Source: Chryseobacterium sp. ISL-6 (GTDB taxonomy: Bacteria > Bacteroidota > Bacteroidia > Flavobacteriales > Weeksellaceae). Taken from it: a DNA stretch of 64,000 nucleotides. The stretch lies in contig NZ_JAGGPT010000001.1 in the NCBI RefSeq assembly GCF_018613715.1, positions 299,919 to 363,918 on the forward strand, in the 5' to 3' direction. A model generated the notes under the pieces. It was not told the origin of the DNA and made no database searches. It saw only the letters and a list, made by a program, of their open reading frames with translations. Below are positions 9,503 through 19,975 of the stretch, in pieces; the first letter of the stretch is position 1; the number at the start of each line of letters is the position of its first letter. The translations under genes and the position numbers were made by a program.

Positions 9503-9581
9503 GACCCCAAAAATATTGAATCGGAAAAATAATTGTTTTACATTATATAGCAACAACATTGAAATGTATACCAATGATGTT

Positions 9582-10616
9582 TTATACTTTATAGCTATAT
9601 TTCTTTAGCCATAAACTTATCTTAACTAATAATATTAAAATAGGAACTTCAATTAATGGTCCAATCACCCCAACAAATGCCTGTGGAGAATGAATCCCAA
9701 ATACAGCTATTGAAACCGCTATTGCCAGTTCAAAATTATTTCCTGTAGCGGTAAATGCGACGGATACATTTTTGTCATAAGGAATATTCAATAGTTTATT
9801 GATAAAAAAGCTCATCATGAACATCAGTACAAAATAGATGATCAGGGGAACAGCTATTTTTATCACATCCATAGGGAGTTCTACTATTTTATCTCCTTTA
9901 AGGGTGAACATAAGTACGATGGTAAATAATAAGGCATATAATGTAAATGGAGATATTTTAGCTATGAATTTTCTCTGATACCATTCTTTTCCTTTTAATC
10001 TTGTAAGGAAATAACGGCTTAGAAGACCGACAATAAAAGGAATCCCTAAATAAATTAGAACACTTTCTGTTACTTCCCGGATAGACACACTGACATTAAA
10101 ATTGGCAAGACCTAATTTTTCAGGAAGTATGTTGATGAACAGCCAGATCATAAAACTGTAGCTAAATACCTGAAATATACTGTTTAATGCGACTAATAAT
10201 GCTGCATATTCACGATTTCCTTTTGCCAGATCATTCCAGACCAGGACCATTGCGATACATCTCGCCAGACCAATAAGGATCAAGCCTATCATGTAATCAG
10301 GTTCATTTCTCAAAAATAAAACAGCCAGTATAAACATTAAAACAGGACCAATGATCCAATTCAGTAATAACGAAATGCTTATTACTTTTTTATCCCGAAA
10401 TACCATTGGCAGCAATGAGTAATCAACTTTTGCCAATGGTGGATACATCATTATAATCAAACCGATCGCCAAAGGAATGTTCGTTGTTCTGATGGATAAT
10501 GAACTGATCATATTTGAAGTGGCAGGAAATAAATAGCCTAAAACGATTCCTAAAAACATCGCAAGAAATATCCACAAAGTAAGAAACCTGTCAAGAAATT
10601 TTAGTTTTGGTTGCAT
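9582..10616 (-). CDS. acr3: Arsenite efflux transporter, ACR3 family
   Basis: A 344-residue, ten-TM protein of the bile acid/arsenite (BART) superfamily. The hallmark ACR3 segment GLARCIAMVLVWNDLA carries the conserved Cys120, essential for As(III) transport in characterised ACR3 proteins, and FTATGNNFELAIAV is the second conserved block. It exports arsenite across the inner membrane using the proton-motive force. It starts nine bases after the arsenate reductase-like gene, so the two are co-transcribed: the reductase makes As(III), this gene removes it. The symbol arsB is also used for this family. Confidence 0.93.
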   Translation of the reverse strand: MQPKLKFLDRFLTLWIFLAMFLGIVLGYLFPATSNMISSLSIRTTNIPLAIGLIIMMYPPLAKVDYSLLPMVFRDKKVISISLLLNWIIGPVLMFILAVLFLRNEPDYMIGLILIGLARCIAMVLVWNDLAKGNREYAALLVALNSIFQVFSYSFMIWLFINILPEKLGLANFNVSVSIREVTESVLIYLGIPFIVGLLSRYFLTRLKGKEWYQRKFIAKISPFTLYALLFTIVLMFTLKGDKIVELPMDVIKIAVPLIIYFVLMFMMSFFINKLLNIPYDKNVSVAFTATGNNFELAIAVSIAVFGIHSPQAFVGVIGPLIEVPILILLVKISLWLKKYSYKV

Positions 10617-10625
10617 GGTATAGTT

Positions 10626-11243
10626 TTAATCCATTTGTATTACCTGTGAAAAGACATGAAACATCTCAACTCCTATTTCTAAACTTCTTTCATGATAAAT
10701 TCTCGTCTGTTCAGGTGTATTATCGGAGACTTTAGGATCTTCAAATGTAATGGGAATACGTTGGTCGGCACCAGCAATAAAAGGGCATCCACCGTCAGCC
10801 TGTGAGCATGTCATAATCGCTGCAAAGCCATAAACAGGATTGAAAAGGCTGTCGTGTCTTTTGGAAAAGCCAATAATAGGATGTGATTCTTCATTATATT
10901 TAATTGAATAAACAGAATTTGCACTATTTGATAGCTTCAATATTTGAAGTCCCTGTTCTTCCAGAGTTTCTACAACTTTAGGAAATATCGACGTTTCTTC
11001 AGTCCCTCCGGAATAACAGGCTACTTTTGGAATATGGAAATAATCACTGGCTATCTGTGCCCAAACTTGGGATAGATGGCTTCTTCTGGAATTATGAGTG
11101 CATATAAAATTAAGATTTATTGCTTTTTTATCTCCTAGTTTTCTTTGGATAAATGCTGTTAGTGGTTTTAATATTTCTTTTCTTTCCGCTGGGATTTCAA
11201 TATTTTGTACTAATTCTATAGTTTGTAAAAGCCGTGGATACAT
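10626..11243 (-). CDS. Low-molecular-weight phosphatase / arsenate reductase-like protein
   Basis: A 205-residue protein with the phosphatase P-loop CX5R as C48-THNSR-R54 in FICTHNSRRSHLSQ, the thioredoxin-linked ArsC/LMW-PTP fold. A further conserved block (MTCSQADGGCPFIAGADQR) provides Cys residues that could complete the disulfide relay. The family reduces As(V) to As(III) in ars operons, and its place between DUF6428 and acr3 supports this. It is longer than classic ArsC (about 130 residues), as is usual for the Bacteroidota protein-tyrosine-phosphatase type. Confidence 0.88.
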   Translation of the reverse strand: MYPRLLQTIELVQNIEIPAERKEILKPLTAFIQRKLGDKKAINLNFICTHNSRRSHLSQVWAQIASDYFHIPKVACYSGGTEETSIFPKVVETLEEQGLQILKLSNSANSVYSIKYNEESHPIIGFSKRHDSLFNPVYGFAAIMTCSQADGGCPFIAGADQRIPITFEDPKVSDNTPEQTRIYHERSLEIGVEMFHVFSQVIQMD

Positions 11244-11272
11244 CGTTTATTTATTTTTAATTAGAGATTATT

Positions 11273-11743
11273 TTAGCAGCATCCTGATTCCGGTTTACAA
11301 GTACTGGAGTTAGAAGAGAGACCGGATAAATTAAGCTTTTGCTTTTCGGTGGGAATACCACAGGCCTCCTGAGCCAGACACGCTGTTGTTTTATTTTTAA
11401 GGATAAAATTTTTTCCATTAAAATCTAAATCATATTTTCCAATGGTAACATCTTGATACTCTACCTCTATTTCATGATCTTCAATATCTAATTTTTCCTC
11501 AGATAATTTGATAATGTTTATAAGTTTAGTAGGCTTTAAGCGATGTTTAAAGTCGTTGGCATTCCATAGTTGGAAGCTGATGGTTTTTTCGCTTCGAATG
11601 ATTCCACCACAATCAATAAAATGTTTTGTTATTGTTCCTATCTCTGTAACATGAAAGTGTTCAGGAACAAAATTTCCATTTTCCAGTTGAAACTCAACGT
11701 TATTTAATGTTGGTAAGATTTTTTTGATTTCAGATAATTTCAT
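11273..11743 (-). CDS. DUF6428 family protein of the ars operon
   Basis: A 156-residue cytoplasmic protein recognised from the segments VPEHFHVTEIG, FIDCGGIIRSEKTISFQLW and KHRLKPTKLINII, which mark DUF6428, a family found almost only in Bacteroidota arsenic operons. The C-terminus is Cys-rich (CLAQEACGIP near residue 122 and a terminal TCKPESGCC), a plausible As(III)-binding tail. The function is unproved; a metallochaperone or arsenite-buffering role is inference. It follows arsR after a 60-base gap containing an ArsR-type operator and precedes the reductase by 29 bases. Confidence 0.8.
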   Translation of the reverse strand: MKLSEIKKILPTLNNVEFQLENGNFVPEHFHVTEIGTITKHFIDCGGIIRSEKTISFQLWNANDFKHRLKPTKLINIIKLSEEKLDIEDHEIEVEYQDVTIGKYDLDFNGKNFILKNKTTACLAQEACGIPTEKQKLNLSGLSSNSSTCKPESGCC

Positions 11744-11765
11744 TGTTCTTTTTGTTTTATTTGTT

Positions 11766-11784
11766 TATTGCAATATTGCGATAT
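11766..11784. promoter_or_regulatory. ArsR-type operator, copy 1
   Basis: Sequence tattgcaatattgcgatat with a near-perfect palindromic core (ttgcaatattgcga). It shares 15 of its first 16 bases with the copy before arsR (12144-12162), differing only by g/a at one position. It lies 22 bases upstream of the DUF6428 start, where a bound repressor would block a promoter of DUF6428-reductase-acr3. Confidence 0.75.
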
Positions 11785-11803
11785 ATTATTTCAAAAAAAT
11801 GCA

Positions 11804-12130
11804 TTAGCAGCATTTTTGGGTCGTAACCCTGGAGATTATTTTTGAAAAGTATTCATTCAGGATTTCAAAAGTCTTTTCATCAATGCAGTAGCAAATTGCT
11901 GTTCCCTCGATATTCCCTTTAATTAAACCAGCATTTTTTAACTCCTTTAGATGCTGCGAAACCGTAGCCTGAGCCAATGGAAGTTCATTTACAATATCTC
12001 CGCAAATACAGGTATCTACTTTTAGCAGATATTCAATAATCGCTACTCTGGCAGGATGCCCTAATGCCTTAGCGATAATTGCTATTTTATTTTGCTCATC
12101 TGTAAAATGGTCTGTTTTCGTTGCTCCCAT
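11804..12130 (-). CDS. arsR: ArsR/SmtB-family arsenic-responsive repressor
   Basis: A 108-residue winged-helix regulator from the ATG at 12130; the open frame runs further upstream into the operator. The recognition region is [13 protein letters not shown]. The metal site is of the classic kind: C41-I-C43-G in the helix before the HTH, plus a C-terminal vicinal Cys pair (C107-C108). As(III)/Sb(III) binding is expected to release the DNA. It heads the ars cluster, and two matching operators (11766 and 12144) mark probable autoregulation and control of the downstream genes. Confidence 0.93.
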   Translation of the reverse strand: MGATKTDHFTDEQNKIAIIAKALGHPARVAIIEYLLKVDTCICGDIVNELPLAQATVSQHLKELKNAGLIKGNIEGTAICYCIDEKTFEILNEYFSKIISRVTTQKCC

Positions 12131-12143
12131 GATTTTAACTTTA

Positions 12144-12162
12144 TATTGCAATATTACGATAA
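12144..12162. promoter_or_regulatory. ArsR-type operator, copy 2 (arsR autoregulation)
   Basis: Sequence tattgcaatattacgataa, 13 bases upstream of the arsR ATG. It repeats the operator at 11766-11784 with one change in its first 16 bases. Its presence in front of both arsR and DUF6428 is what marks it as the repressor site. Confidence 0.75.
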
Positions 12163-12268
12163 ATAGAAATACAAAAAAATATTTTTTTAAAATTTTGTCA
12201 GAAATGCTTTGTTTTACAATTTATCTATAAAATCAGTGAGCTTCAAAAATTGAAGCCCACTGTATATT

Positions 12269-14291
<2,023 letters not shown>

Positions 14292-14426
14292 AATAGATGG
14301 GTGTTATTAATAAAAATCTGTTTAATAAAACGAATACCAATTTATAAATAAAACGACTACTATCAAAACACAATAAGAGAAATGAAGGAAGATTTTACTA
14401 ATTTAACCGATTAAAATTATTGAAGA

Positions 14427-14696
14427 ATGAATGAAAATAATCAGTACACAGCCTATGCCGTATCAAAGGATGGAACGCGTACGAAAATTGATGCAGAATC
14501 CATTATTATACAGCTTGACGAGGAGGAAATTGAAATATCACTGGTTATTCCACATCCGATTTTTCAGGGGAAGCTTACTTTGACGACTGGTTCTGCCGTT
14601 CAGGGGAGAAATCAGGAAAGAGGAGCTGGTGTACGTTTTGTTATTGAGCCCGGAGCTTCAAATGTAGTTCATATTACACCAAAGAAAAATAGTTGA
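14427..14696 (+). CDS. Hypothetical small protein
   Basis: An 89-residue acidic protein without signal peptide or TM segment, rich in predicted beta strands (RTKIDAESIIIQLDEEEIEI, GKLTLTTGSAVQGR). I do not recognise a family. It is transcribed away from the araC gene (135 bases apart) and converges on the broken MFS gene, with a strong hairpin between. Good codon structure and an ATG start support it as a real gene. Confidence 0.7.
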   Translation: MNENNQYTAYAVSKDGTRTKIDAESIIIQLDEEEIEISLVIPHPIFQGKLTLTTGSAVQGRNQERGAGVRFVIEPGASNVVHITPKKNS

Positions 14697-14716
14697 AAAC
14701 TTTAATAAAAAAATCT

Positions 14717-14762
14717 CCATACAGTTTCATTTTAAATAATTTAATTGAATGAAACTGTATGG
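14717..14762 (-). terminator. Long-stem terminator between convergent genes
   Basis: Perfect 15-bp arms, ccatacagtttcatt / aatgaaactgtatgg, with a 16-nt A/T loop. On the minus strand the stem is followed by GATTTTTTT, so it mainly stops transcription from the MFS side. It lies after the second (family-length) stop of the MFS frame at 14799, consistent with that having been the original gene end. Confidence 0.8.
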
Positions 14763-14798
14763 AAATTAAAGAAAAAATTTATTTGTTATTGATCCAAT

Positions 14799-14933
14799 CT
14801 AGGCTTGTTCGCAGATTACTTGGGAAATTTTTATTTTTTCCTCTTCTTCTCTTTCCTCTTCTTCGATCTCCGATTTTTTTGGGAAAGTGATAAAACTAAG
14901 TGCTAATGTAGTACCAAGCAATGCAATACTGAT
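14799..14933 (-). other. In-frame continuation of the MFS gene beyond a TAG
   Basis: Reading past the TAG at 14936-14934 in the same frame gives 44 more codons: ISIALLGTTLALSFITF completes a twelfth TM helix, then a basic/acidic tail (PKKSEIEEEEREEEE) ends at a TAG at 14801-14799. The total would be 399 residues, the usual MFS length. One change, TGG to TAG, would explain the early stop. Confidence 0.75.
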
Positions 14934-15998
14934 CTACACAATTTGATGAATCCCATATTTAGCAATGATAAATCCACCTACAAAAGCTCCCAGAGAGATG
15001 CCGATATTGTAACAAGATGTTAAAAGGCTATTGACAAATTCGAGCGCGCTATGAGGTACTGCCTGAGTAGTTCTGATATTTGGAACTAAAAAGCCTCCGG
15101 TATGAATCATTCCCCAGAGAGAAATAATAAGAACCATCGGTGTGAAAATTCCGCCAAAGTAATAGGCCAATATCTGAACTGAAATTAAAGAGATGAAAAA
15201 TAATCTGACCGTTAATAACAGATTTCTGTTTAGAGCAAGACCCATCAACCAATTGCCGACAATTCCCATTCCGCCAAACAAAAGCAGCATGATACTGATC
15301 TCTGCCCCATCCATATGTGAAATTTTTTCAAGGTAAGCAGCCAGATAAGTATAACTTGAAAACATGGCTGCAAGAGTGAGAACGGTAGAGGTAAGATTAA
15401 GCCAAAGTTGAGGGTTTTTCAGTACATATAACTGATTATGTGATGTTTTATCCTTATTGGCAGGCATTGATGGGACAAAGAATAATAATCCCAAAAAGGC
15501 AATCAGGCTTATAAAACTTCCCACATAAAAAGAAGCTTGCCAATTGTTGAACAAATCTGCAGCATAAGTTGTGAGCGGAACACCTAAAACGGTAGCGAGA
15601 CTAAGACCTGCCATAACTATAGAAACGGCTTTAGCACCACCCTGTTTAAAAGCTATTGCCATTGAGATATTCCAGAATAATGGATGTAGGAAAGCTGGTA
15701 GAACACGGGCCACCATCAACATCGTAAAATTGGTGGAAATAGAGGAAAGAAGATTGGATAATACAAATACTCCAAGTACCATACACAGTAAAAGTTTCCG
15801 ATTTATCTTAGTCGTAAACGCGGTTATGAAAGGTGAGGAAACGGCTACTGTAAGAGCAAAAGCACTCAATAACCAACCTGCAGTATCGATAGATACATCA
15901 AATTCCCTACTGATATTGGGAAGAATACCAATCACCCCAAATTCTGTGGTGATAATACCAAAGGCTCCCAGGGCCAAAATATAAATCGATCGTTTCAT
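14934..15998 (-). CDS. MFS efflux transporter, truncated by an in-frame TAG in TM12
   Basis: 354 residues of a DHA1-type drug:H+ antiporter (IITTEFGVIGILPNISREF in TM1, motif-C-like GLSLATVLGVPLTT in TM5). The chain stops inside TM12 (GGFIIAKYGIHQIV then TAG), and the frame continues for 44 sensible codons, so the gene looks like a nonsense mutant or a recent pseudogene; a truncated protein might still insert. It is divergent from an AraC regulator (88 bases apart), which probably controls it. The substrate is not predictable. Confidence 0.85.
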   Translation of the reverse strand: MKRSIYILALGAFGIITTEFGVIGILPNISREFDVSIDTAGWLLSAFALTVAVSSPFITAFTTKINRKLLLCMVLGVFVLSNLLSSISTNFTMLMVARVLPAFLHPLFWNISMAIAFKQGGAKAVSIVMAGLSLATVLGVPLTTYAADLFNNWQASFYVGSFISLIAFLGLLFFVPSMPANKDKTSHNQLYVLKNPQLWLNLTSTVLTLAAMFSSYTYLAAYLEKISHMDGAEISIMLLLFGGMGIVGNWLMGLALNRNLLLTVRLFFISLISVQILAYYFGGIFTPMVLIISLWGMIHTGGFLVPNIRTTQAVPHSALEFVNSLLTSCYNIGISLGAFVGGFIIAKYGIHQIV

Positions 15999-16085
15999 GA
16001 TGAGTCTTAAAATTATTTAGCAAAATTGAACAGATTTTTTTTAATATATCAGTATATTTTAATGATAAATGAGTAATTTTACGGG

Positions 16086-16934
16086 ATGAATAAAGAAAAT
16101 ATAGACCGACTGGTTGATGTAGAATATTGTAAAACGGAAAAATGCCCCGTAAGGAACCTGCAGTTTTCTTTTTTTCAGATGGTGTATGTTATTTCAGGAT
16201 CAGGATTTTTAGAAATAAATGATAATAAGGTTACTTATAATAAGGGAAGCCTGATCATGCTTACCCCTAACGATCAGCACTACTTTGATATTTCTGAAAT
16301 ATCAGAATTTTTATTTGTCAAATTTAGTGAAAACTATGTAAGAGAGTATAATTGGAAAAGTATCAATTGTATCGAATGTTTATTATACCATGCCTCTCAT
16401 TTGTCGGGTTGTGTTTTAAAAAATAAGCCGGATGAATTTCTGGTAAAATCAATTGTTGATTCTCTTTTGCATAATATGAAACACCACGATCTTTATCAGG
16501 AAGATCTCACTCTGCATTATGTGAATGCATTAATTGTGATTGCAGCGAGAAATATATCAAAGATGAGACCCGTGAATGCTACAGTAAATTCGGATAAGAG
16601 AATGTTATCGATCATCGGTCATATTCAGACTCATATCTACGAACCACAGCAGTTAAAGGCTTCTGTTATCAGTAAGAAATTTGGTTTATCAGAAACTTAT
16701 TTAGGGAGTTATTTTAAAAATCAATGTGGAGAAACCATTCAGAATTATATCTATAACTACAAAATGAGACTAATTGAGCACAGACTTATGTTCAGTGATA
16801 TGCGGATCAATGAGATCGTTAATGAGTTTGGTTTTGCCGATGAAAGTCATTTAAATAAATTCTTTAAAAAGCGTCATAAAATAAGCTTAACTGAATTTAG
16901 AAAATCCAAACAGACAGTTAAAGAAATGGTTTAA
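16086..16934 (+). CDS. AraC-family regulator beside the MFS gene
   Basis: A 282-residue protein with an N-terminal cupin-like sensor (VYVISGSGFLEINDNKVTYN, MLTPNDQHYFDIS) and a C-terminal AraC HTH pair (SVISKKFGLSETYLGSYFK, VNEFGFADESHLNKFFKKRH). It is transcribed divergently from the truncated MFS transporter, the standard layout for an efflux activator. The ligand is unknown. Confidence 0.88.
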   Translation: MNKENIDRLVDVEYCKTEKCPVRNLQFSFFQMVYVISGSGFLEINDNKVTYNKGSLIMLTPNDQHYFDISEISEFLFVKFSENYVREYNWKSINCIECLLYHASHLSGCVLKNKPDEFLVKSIVDSLLHNMKHHDLYQEDLTLHYVNALIVIAARNISKMRPVNATVNSDKRMLSIIGHIQTHIYEPQQLKASVISKKFGLSETYLGSYFKNQCGETIQNYIYNYKMRLIEHRLMFSDMRINEIVNEFGFADESHLNKFFKKRHKISLTEFRKSKQTVKEMV

Positions 16935-17046
16935 TTACAGAGGTTATAAAAGATTGTAATTCATTAAATTATAATTCAGTATCTTTAGACCAGTAATATT
17001 TAATTAAATCAAATATTGCTTATAATAACACCAAAACACTGAACAC

Positions 17047-17334
17047 ATGCCAAGTATTAATATTAAAAATTTTCAATCTAAAAGTGATCTGATAGTATAT
17101 GAAACTGATGTTGAAAGCTCAGCAGATCTACTGGTTTATAAAACGAATTCTAAGTTGAAAGCTTTGGAAAATGAAGCTTTCTGGTACTTTGAAAATTTTG
17201 AGAACAGTTCTGATCGCTCGATTTGTTTTTCAAACTCTAAAGCAGCTTCTGATTTATCAATCCATTACGTGAGCAATGATGCAAGTGCCCGCTGGCAAAG
17301 TGAGCACCCACTGAAAGGTAAATTAAAAAACTGA
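17047..17334 (+). CDS. Small repeat protein resembling DUF6150
   Basis: A 95-residue cytoplasmic protein built from short repeats: SKSDLIVYETD, SSADLLVYKTN, then the more diverged SKAASDLSIHYVS. The repeated DLxVY unit resembles the DUF6150 family of Bacteroidota, whose function is unknown. It has its own terminator at 17371 and lies after the AraC gene with a 112-base gap, so it is probably a separate unit. Confidence 0.65.
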   Translation: MPSINIKNFQSKSDLIVYETDVESSADLLVYKTNSKLKALENEAFWYFENFENSSDRSICFSNSKAASDLSIHYVSNDASARWQSEHPLKGKLKN

Positions 17335-17370
17335 TCAATTTACAGATTAATAGAAATTACATTTTATAAA

Positions 17371-17399
17371 AGAAAACCACTGCATTGCAGTGGTTTTCT
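17371..17399 (+). terminator. Terminator after the DUF6150-like gene
   Basis: Nearly uninterrupted inverted repeat agaaaaccactgca / tgcagtggttttct, ending in T-rich ttttcttt. It sits 36 bases after the stop codon. Confidence 0.8.
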
Positions 17400-17529
17400 T
17401 TATTAACAAAAAGATCTTTTTATAATGCTGTTATCCTGAGACCTGCATTTCTTAAACCAGTTTAAGAAAATATAGTTTTTTTATTTCCAGTTTTGCTTTA
17501 ATAATAATCAAGGAAAATTAAAGTACAAA

Positions 17530-17952
17530 ATGAAAAAATCAGCAATTATCTCTGTTGCCTTTTGCCTTACTTTTGTCATGACTGCAAAGGCACAACATTC
17601 CGGGAATTCAACTGAAGCAGCAATACCCCCACGCGTTATCTTTAAACAATTTATCGAAACCTCAGGCCTTAAAGAACAGGAAGTAAAAATGGTTATTGTT
17701 AATTTTGCTCCGGGTGAAGTTTCTGCACCACACCGGCATCCTATACCTACTTTTGGCTATGTTCTGGAGGGTGAGTTGGAATCAACCTTCGATGGTAAGG
17801 TTTATCATTATAAAACGGGTGATGCTTTCTATGAAAAGCCGGAAGGATTGCATTCGGGAACAAGGAATATGAGCAAAAATAAGCCAGCTAAACTCCTTGC
17901 TTTTTTTGTTGGTGACAAAGGGAAACCATTTTTAATCCCTGAAAAAAAATAA
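17530..17952 (+). CDS. Secreted cupin-domain protein
   Basis: A 140-residue protein with a signal peptide (cleavage near TAKAQ) and a single cupin barrel: motif 1 APHRHPIPTFGYVLEGELES and motif 2 YKTGDAFYEKPEGLHSGTRN. The two His of motif 1 and the His of motif 2 can hold a metal, although the canonical motif-1 Glu is not clear. The substrate is unknown. It starts 32 bases before the SdhC-like gene and probably shares its transcript. Confidence 0.85.
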   Translation: MKKSAIISVAFCLTFVMTAKAQHSGNSTEAAIPPRVIFKQFIETSGLKEQEVKMVIVNFAPGEVSAPHRHPIPTFGYVLEGELESTFDGKVYHYKTGDAFYEKPEGLHSGTRNMSKNKPAKLLAFFVGDKGKPFLIPEKK

Positions 17953-17984
17953 TATCCTTACATCCACATTTATCTAATAAAGTT

Positions 17985-18659
17985 ATGAGTTATCGAAAAA
18001 ATACATTGATTAAAACTTCTATAGGAAGGAAGATTGTAATGGCATTAAGTGGTTTATTTTTAATCAGCTTTCTTATTGTACATGCCTCGATTAATGCACT
18101 GATTTTTTATAATGATAATGGAGAAATATTTGGCATAGGAGCCCATTTTATGGCTACCAATCCAATAATCAGAACCATAGAGGTTTTTCTAATTATTGGA
18201 TTTATTATTCATATTGTTCAGGGATATATGCTTTGGTATAAAAATAAAAAAGCCCGACCTGTGGGCTATGCCGTTAATAAAAATATCTCCGGGGTTACAT
18301 GGTACAGTAAAAGTATGACTTTATTAGGGACATTACTCTTGCTGTTCCTGGTTATTCATACCCGAAATTTCTGGATTCCCAATCGAATTCATCAGTTTCA
18401 ATTCGGAGAAGAATTGCCCTTGTATAAAATGATGATTGAAAAATTCACGAATCCTGTTGAAGTGGTTATATACCTTATCGGATGTTCCTCTCTTGCCTGG
18501 CATTTGGCACATGGTTTCCAAAGTGCATTCCGTTCCCTTGGAGGCAACCCCAACAAATTCAATTCCCTGATTCTGAATTTTGGATATGCTTTTGCTATAA
18601 TAATACCATTAACACTAGCCATGATGCCCATATCAATTTATGTTGGATGGATAAAATAA
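17985..18659 (+). CDS. SdhC-like cytochrome b558 subunit, without sdhA/sdhB nearby
   Basis: A 224-residue, five-TM protein of the succinate dehydrogenase cytochrome b (b558) family: GRKIVMALSGLFLISFLIVH, HIVQGYMLWYKNKKARPVGY and SSLAWHLAHGFQSAFRSLG carry the His residues that would bind two haems. This subunit normally anchors the flavoprotein/iron-sulfur dimer and reduces menaquinone. Neither partner is encoded in this window; instead it follows a secreted cupin gene. It is likely an extra paralogue rather than the housekeeping copy. A role in another redox complex is inference. Confidence 0.85.
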   Translation: MSYRKNTLIKTSIGRKIVMALSGLFLISFLIVHASINALIFYNDNGEIFGIGAHFMATNPIIRTIEVFLIIGFIIHIVQGYMLWYKNKKARPVGYAVNKNISGVTWYSKSMTLLGTLLLLFLVIHTRNFWIPNRIHQFQFGEELPLYKMMIEKFTNPVEVVIYLIGCSSLAWHLAHGFQSAFRSLGGNPNKFNSLILNFGYAFAIIIPLTLAMMPISIYVGWIK

Positions 18660-18684
18660 GTGGAAAATACAATAATCCATAAAA

Positions 18685-19224
18685 TCACAAACACTCATAG
18701 TGGCTTTTCCATTTCTTCACGTCTATTATACTTTTATTTTTATCAAAAATTAATAAATACTTATTTACGCTTCCACAGTACTTTATACCTTTTTTAGAGT
18801 TAGATATTATGTCAATTCTTAACGAATCATTTCTTAATGTTGTGAAAATAGCTATATGCGATGGTCCTTTAAATTTTTCTTTACTAAAAACTTTAGAATT
18901 TTTATAATACTTTGAGGTTTTCCAATCTTTTTTCCAATAAAGTTTATTCAATTTAATTAGACACTTATCTTTCTTATTATCAGCAATTGTCTTATCAATA
19001 TTTAACCAGTTTCTGTAATTATCAGTTTTGTAAATGGGATAAGTCTTTTCATATATTGATATTCCATATGCATCTGAAGAAAGAATATCATTATAATACT
19101 TTTGAATACCATTATCAATAAAATCTTTGTTTATATAAATAATTCCTTTTTCATACAATGTATAATCACATTGTCCTTTTGTGATATTGAATATTAATAA
19201 TAATATGATGACTAAAGTTTTCAT
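18685..19224 (-). CDS. Hypothetical secreted protein
   Basis: About 179 residues from the ATG at 19224, with a signal peptide (ILLLIFNITKGQCD) and a Lys/Tyr/Ile-rich mature part (KLYWKKDWKTSKYYKNSKVF). Composition is more A/T-rich than the neighbours. No family recognised. It starts just after the DeoR stop (19226) and may be the last gene of that operon, although the composition suggests a later insertion. Confidence 0.6.
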   Translation of the reverse strand: MKTLVIILLLIFNITKGQCDYTLYEKGIIYINKDFIDNGIQKYYNDILSSDAYGISIYEKTYPIYKTDNYRNWLNIDKTIADNKKDKCLIKLNKLYWKKDWKTSKYYKNSKVFSKEKFKGPSHIAIFTTLRNDSLRIDIISNSKKGIKYCGSVNKYLLIFDKNKSIIDVKKWKSHYECL

Positions 19225-19225
19225 A

Positions 19226-19975
19226 TTATATAATCTGAACATTCAAACTTCTAAAGGATTCCAGCTCATCATGATCAGCAGGCAAATCCGTAATTAAAAC
19301 ATCAAGATCTGTAATATCACAAATCTTAAGAGGTTCCGTACGTCGTAGTTTACTTTGGTTGGCCAGTGCAATTGTTTTTTTTGAAGACCTGATCATGGTT
19401 CTTTTCGTTTCTACATCGCTAATGGAGGTGGCTGAAGCCCCAAAATTTGCGTCCACAGCACAGGTTCCCATGATAAAGAGGTCTGCAATAAACTTAGAGG
19501 CTTCATTACAGGTGGTGTTTCCTGTGGTCACTGCCAAATCATCATCATATACTCCACCCAAAAAGATCAGCTCTACTTTTTTAAACTTACTCAATATGGG
19601 AATAAGTGAGGTATTGTTAGTAATGATCCGGATATTGATATCAGCAGGCATATAATTGGCAACCGCACAGGTGGTAGTTCCGCCGTCCAAAAATATGGTC
19701 ATACCATCTTTGATAAATTGCTGTGCTTTTAAAGCAATAACATTTTTCTCATCAGCTAGAAAAGATTGTCTGTCATGAAATGAAAGCGGATCTTTTTCTC
19801 TTGATATGGCACCACCACGAACTTTGGATAAAAGTCCATTCCGGTGAAGCTGCTCTATATCTCTTCTTATGGTATCTTCAGAGACGTTAAGGTCTTCAGC
19901 TAAATCTTCAAACTTAACTTTATTTTTTTTCTTTAATTGAGTCAATATGACCTGAAAACGCTCTTCTTTTAACAT
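19226..19975 (-). CDS. DeoR/GlpR-family repressor
   Basis: A 249-residue regulator: an N-terminal HTH (VKFEDLAEDLNVSEDTIRRD, then GLLSKVRGGA) and a C-terminal sugar-phosphate sensor (FLDGGTTTCAVANYM, IITNNTSLI, GTCAVDANFGAS). The family senses phosphorylated sugars. Its start overlaps the upstream MFS gene by seven bases, so both are made together. The 42-bp palindrome before that MFS gene is the natural operator candidate. Confidence 0.92.
   Translation of the reverse strand: MLKEERFQVILTQLKKKNKVKFEDLAEDLNVSEDTIRRDIEQLHRNGLLSKVRGGAISREKDPLSFHDRQSFLADEKNVIALKAQQFIKDGMTIFLDGGTTTCAVANYMPADINIRIITNNTSLIPILSKFKKVELIFLGGVYDDDLAVTTGNTTCNEASKFIADLFIMGTCAVDANFGASATSISDVETKRTMIRSSKKTIALANQSKLRRTEPLKICDITDLDVLITDLPADHDELESFRSLNVQII

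Noticed and set aside
15571..15984. 137-codon plus-strand open frame opposite the MFS gene
   Set aside because: Wholly antisense to a clear transporter gene; low-complexity translation with no domain; a shadow frame.
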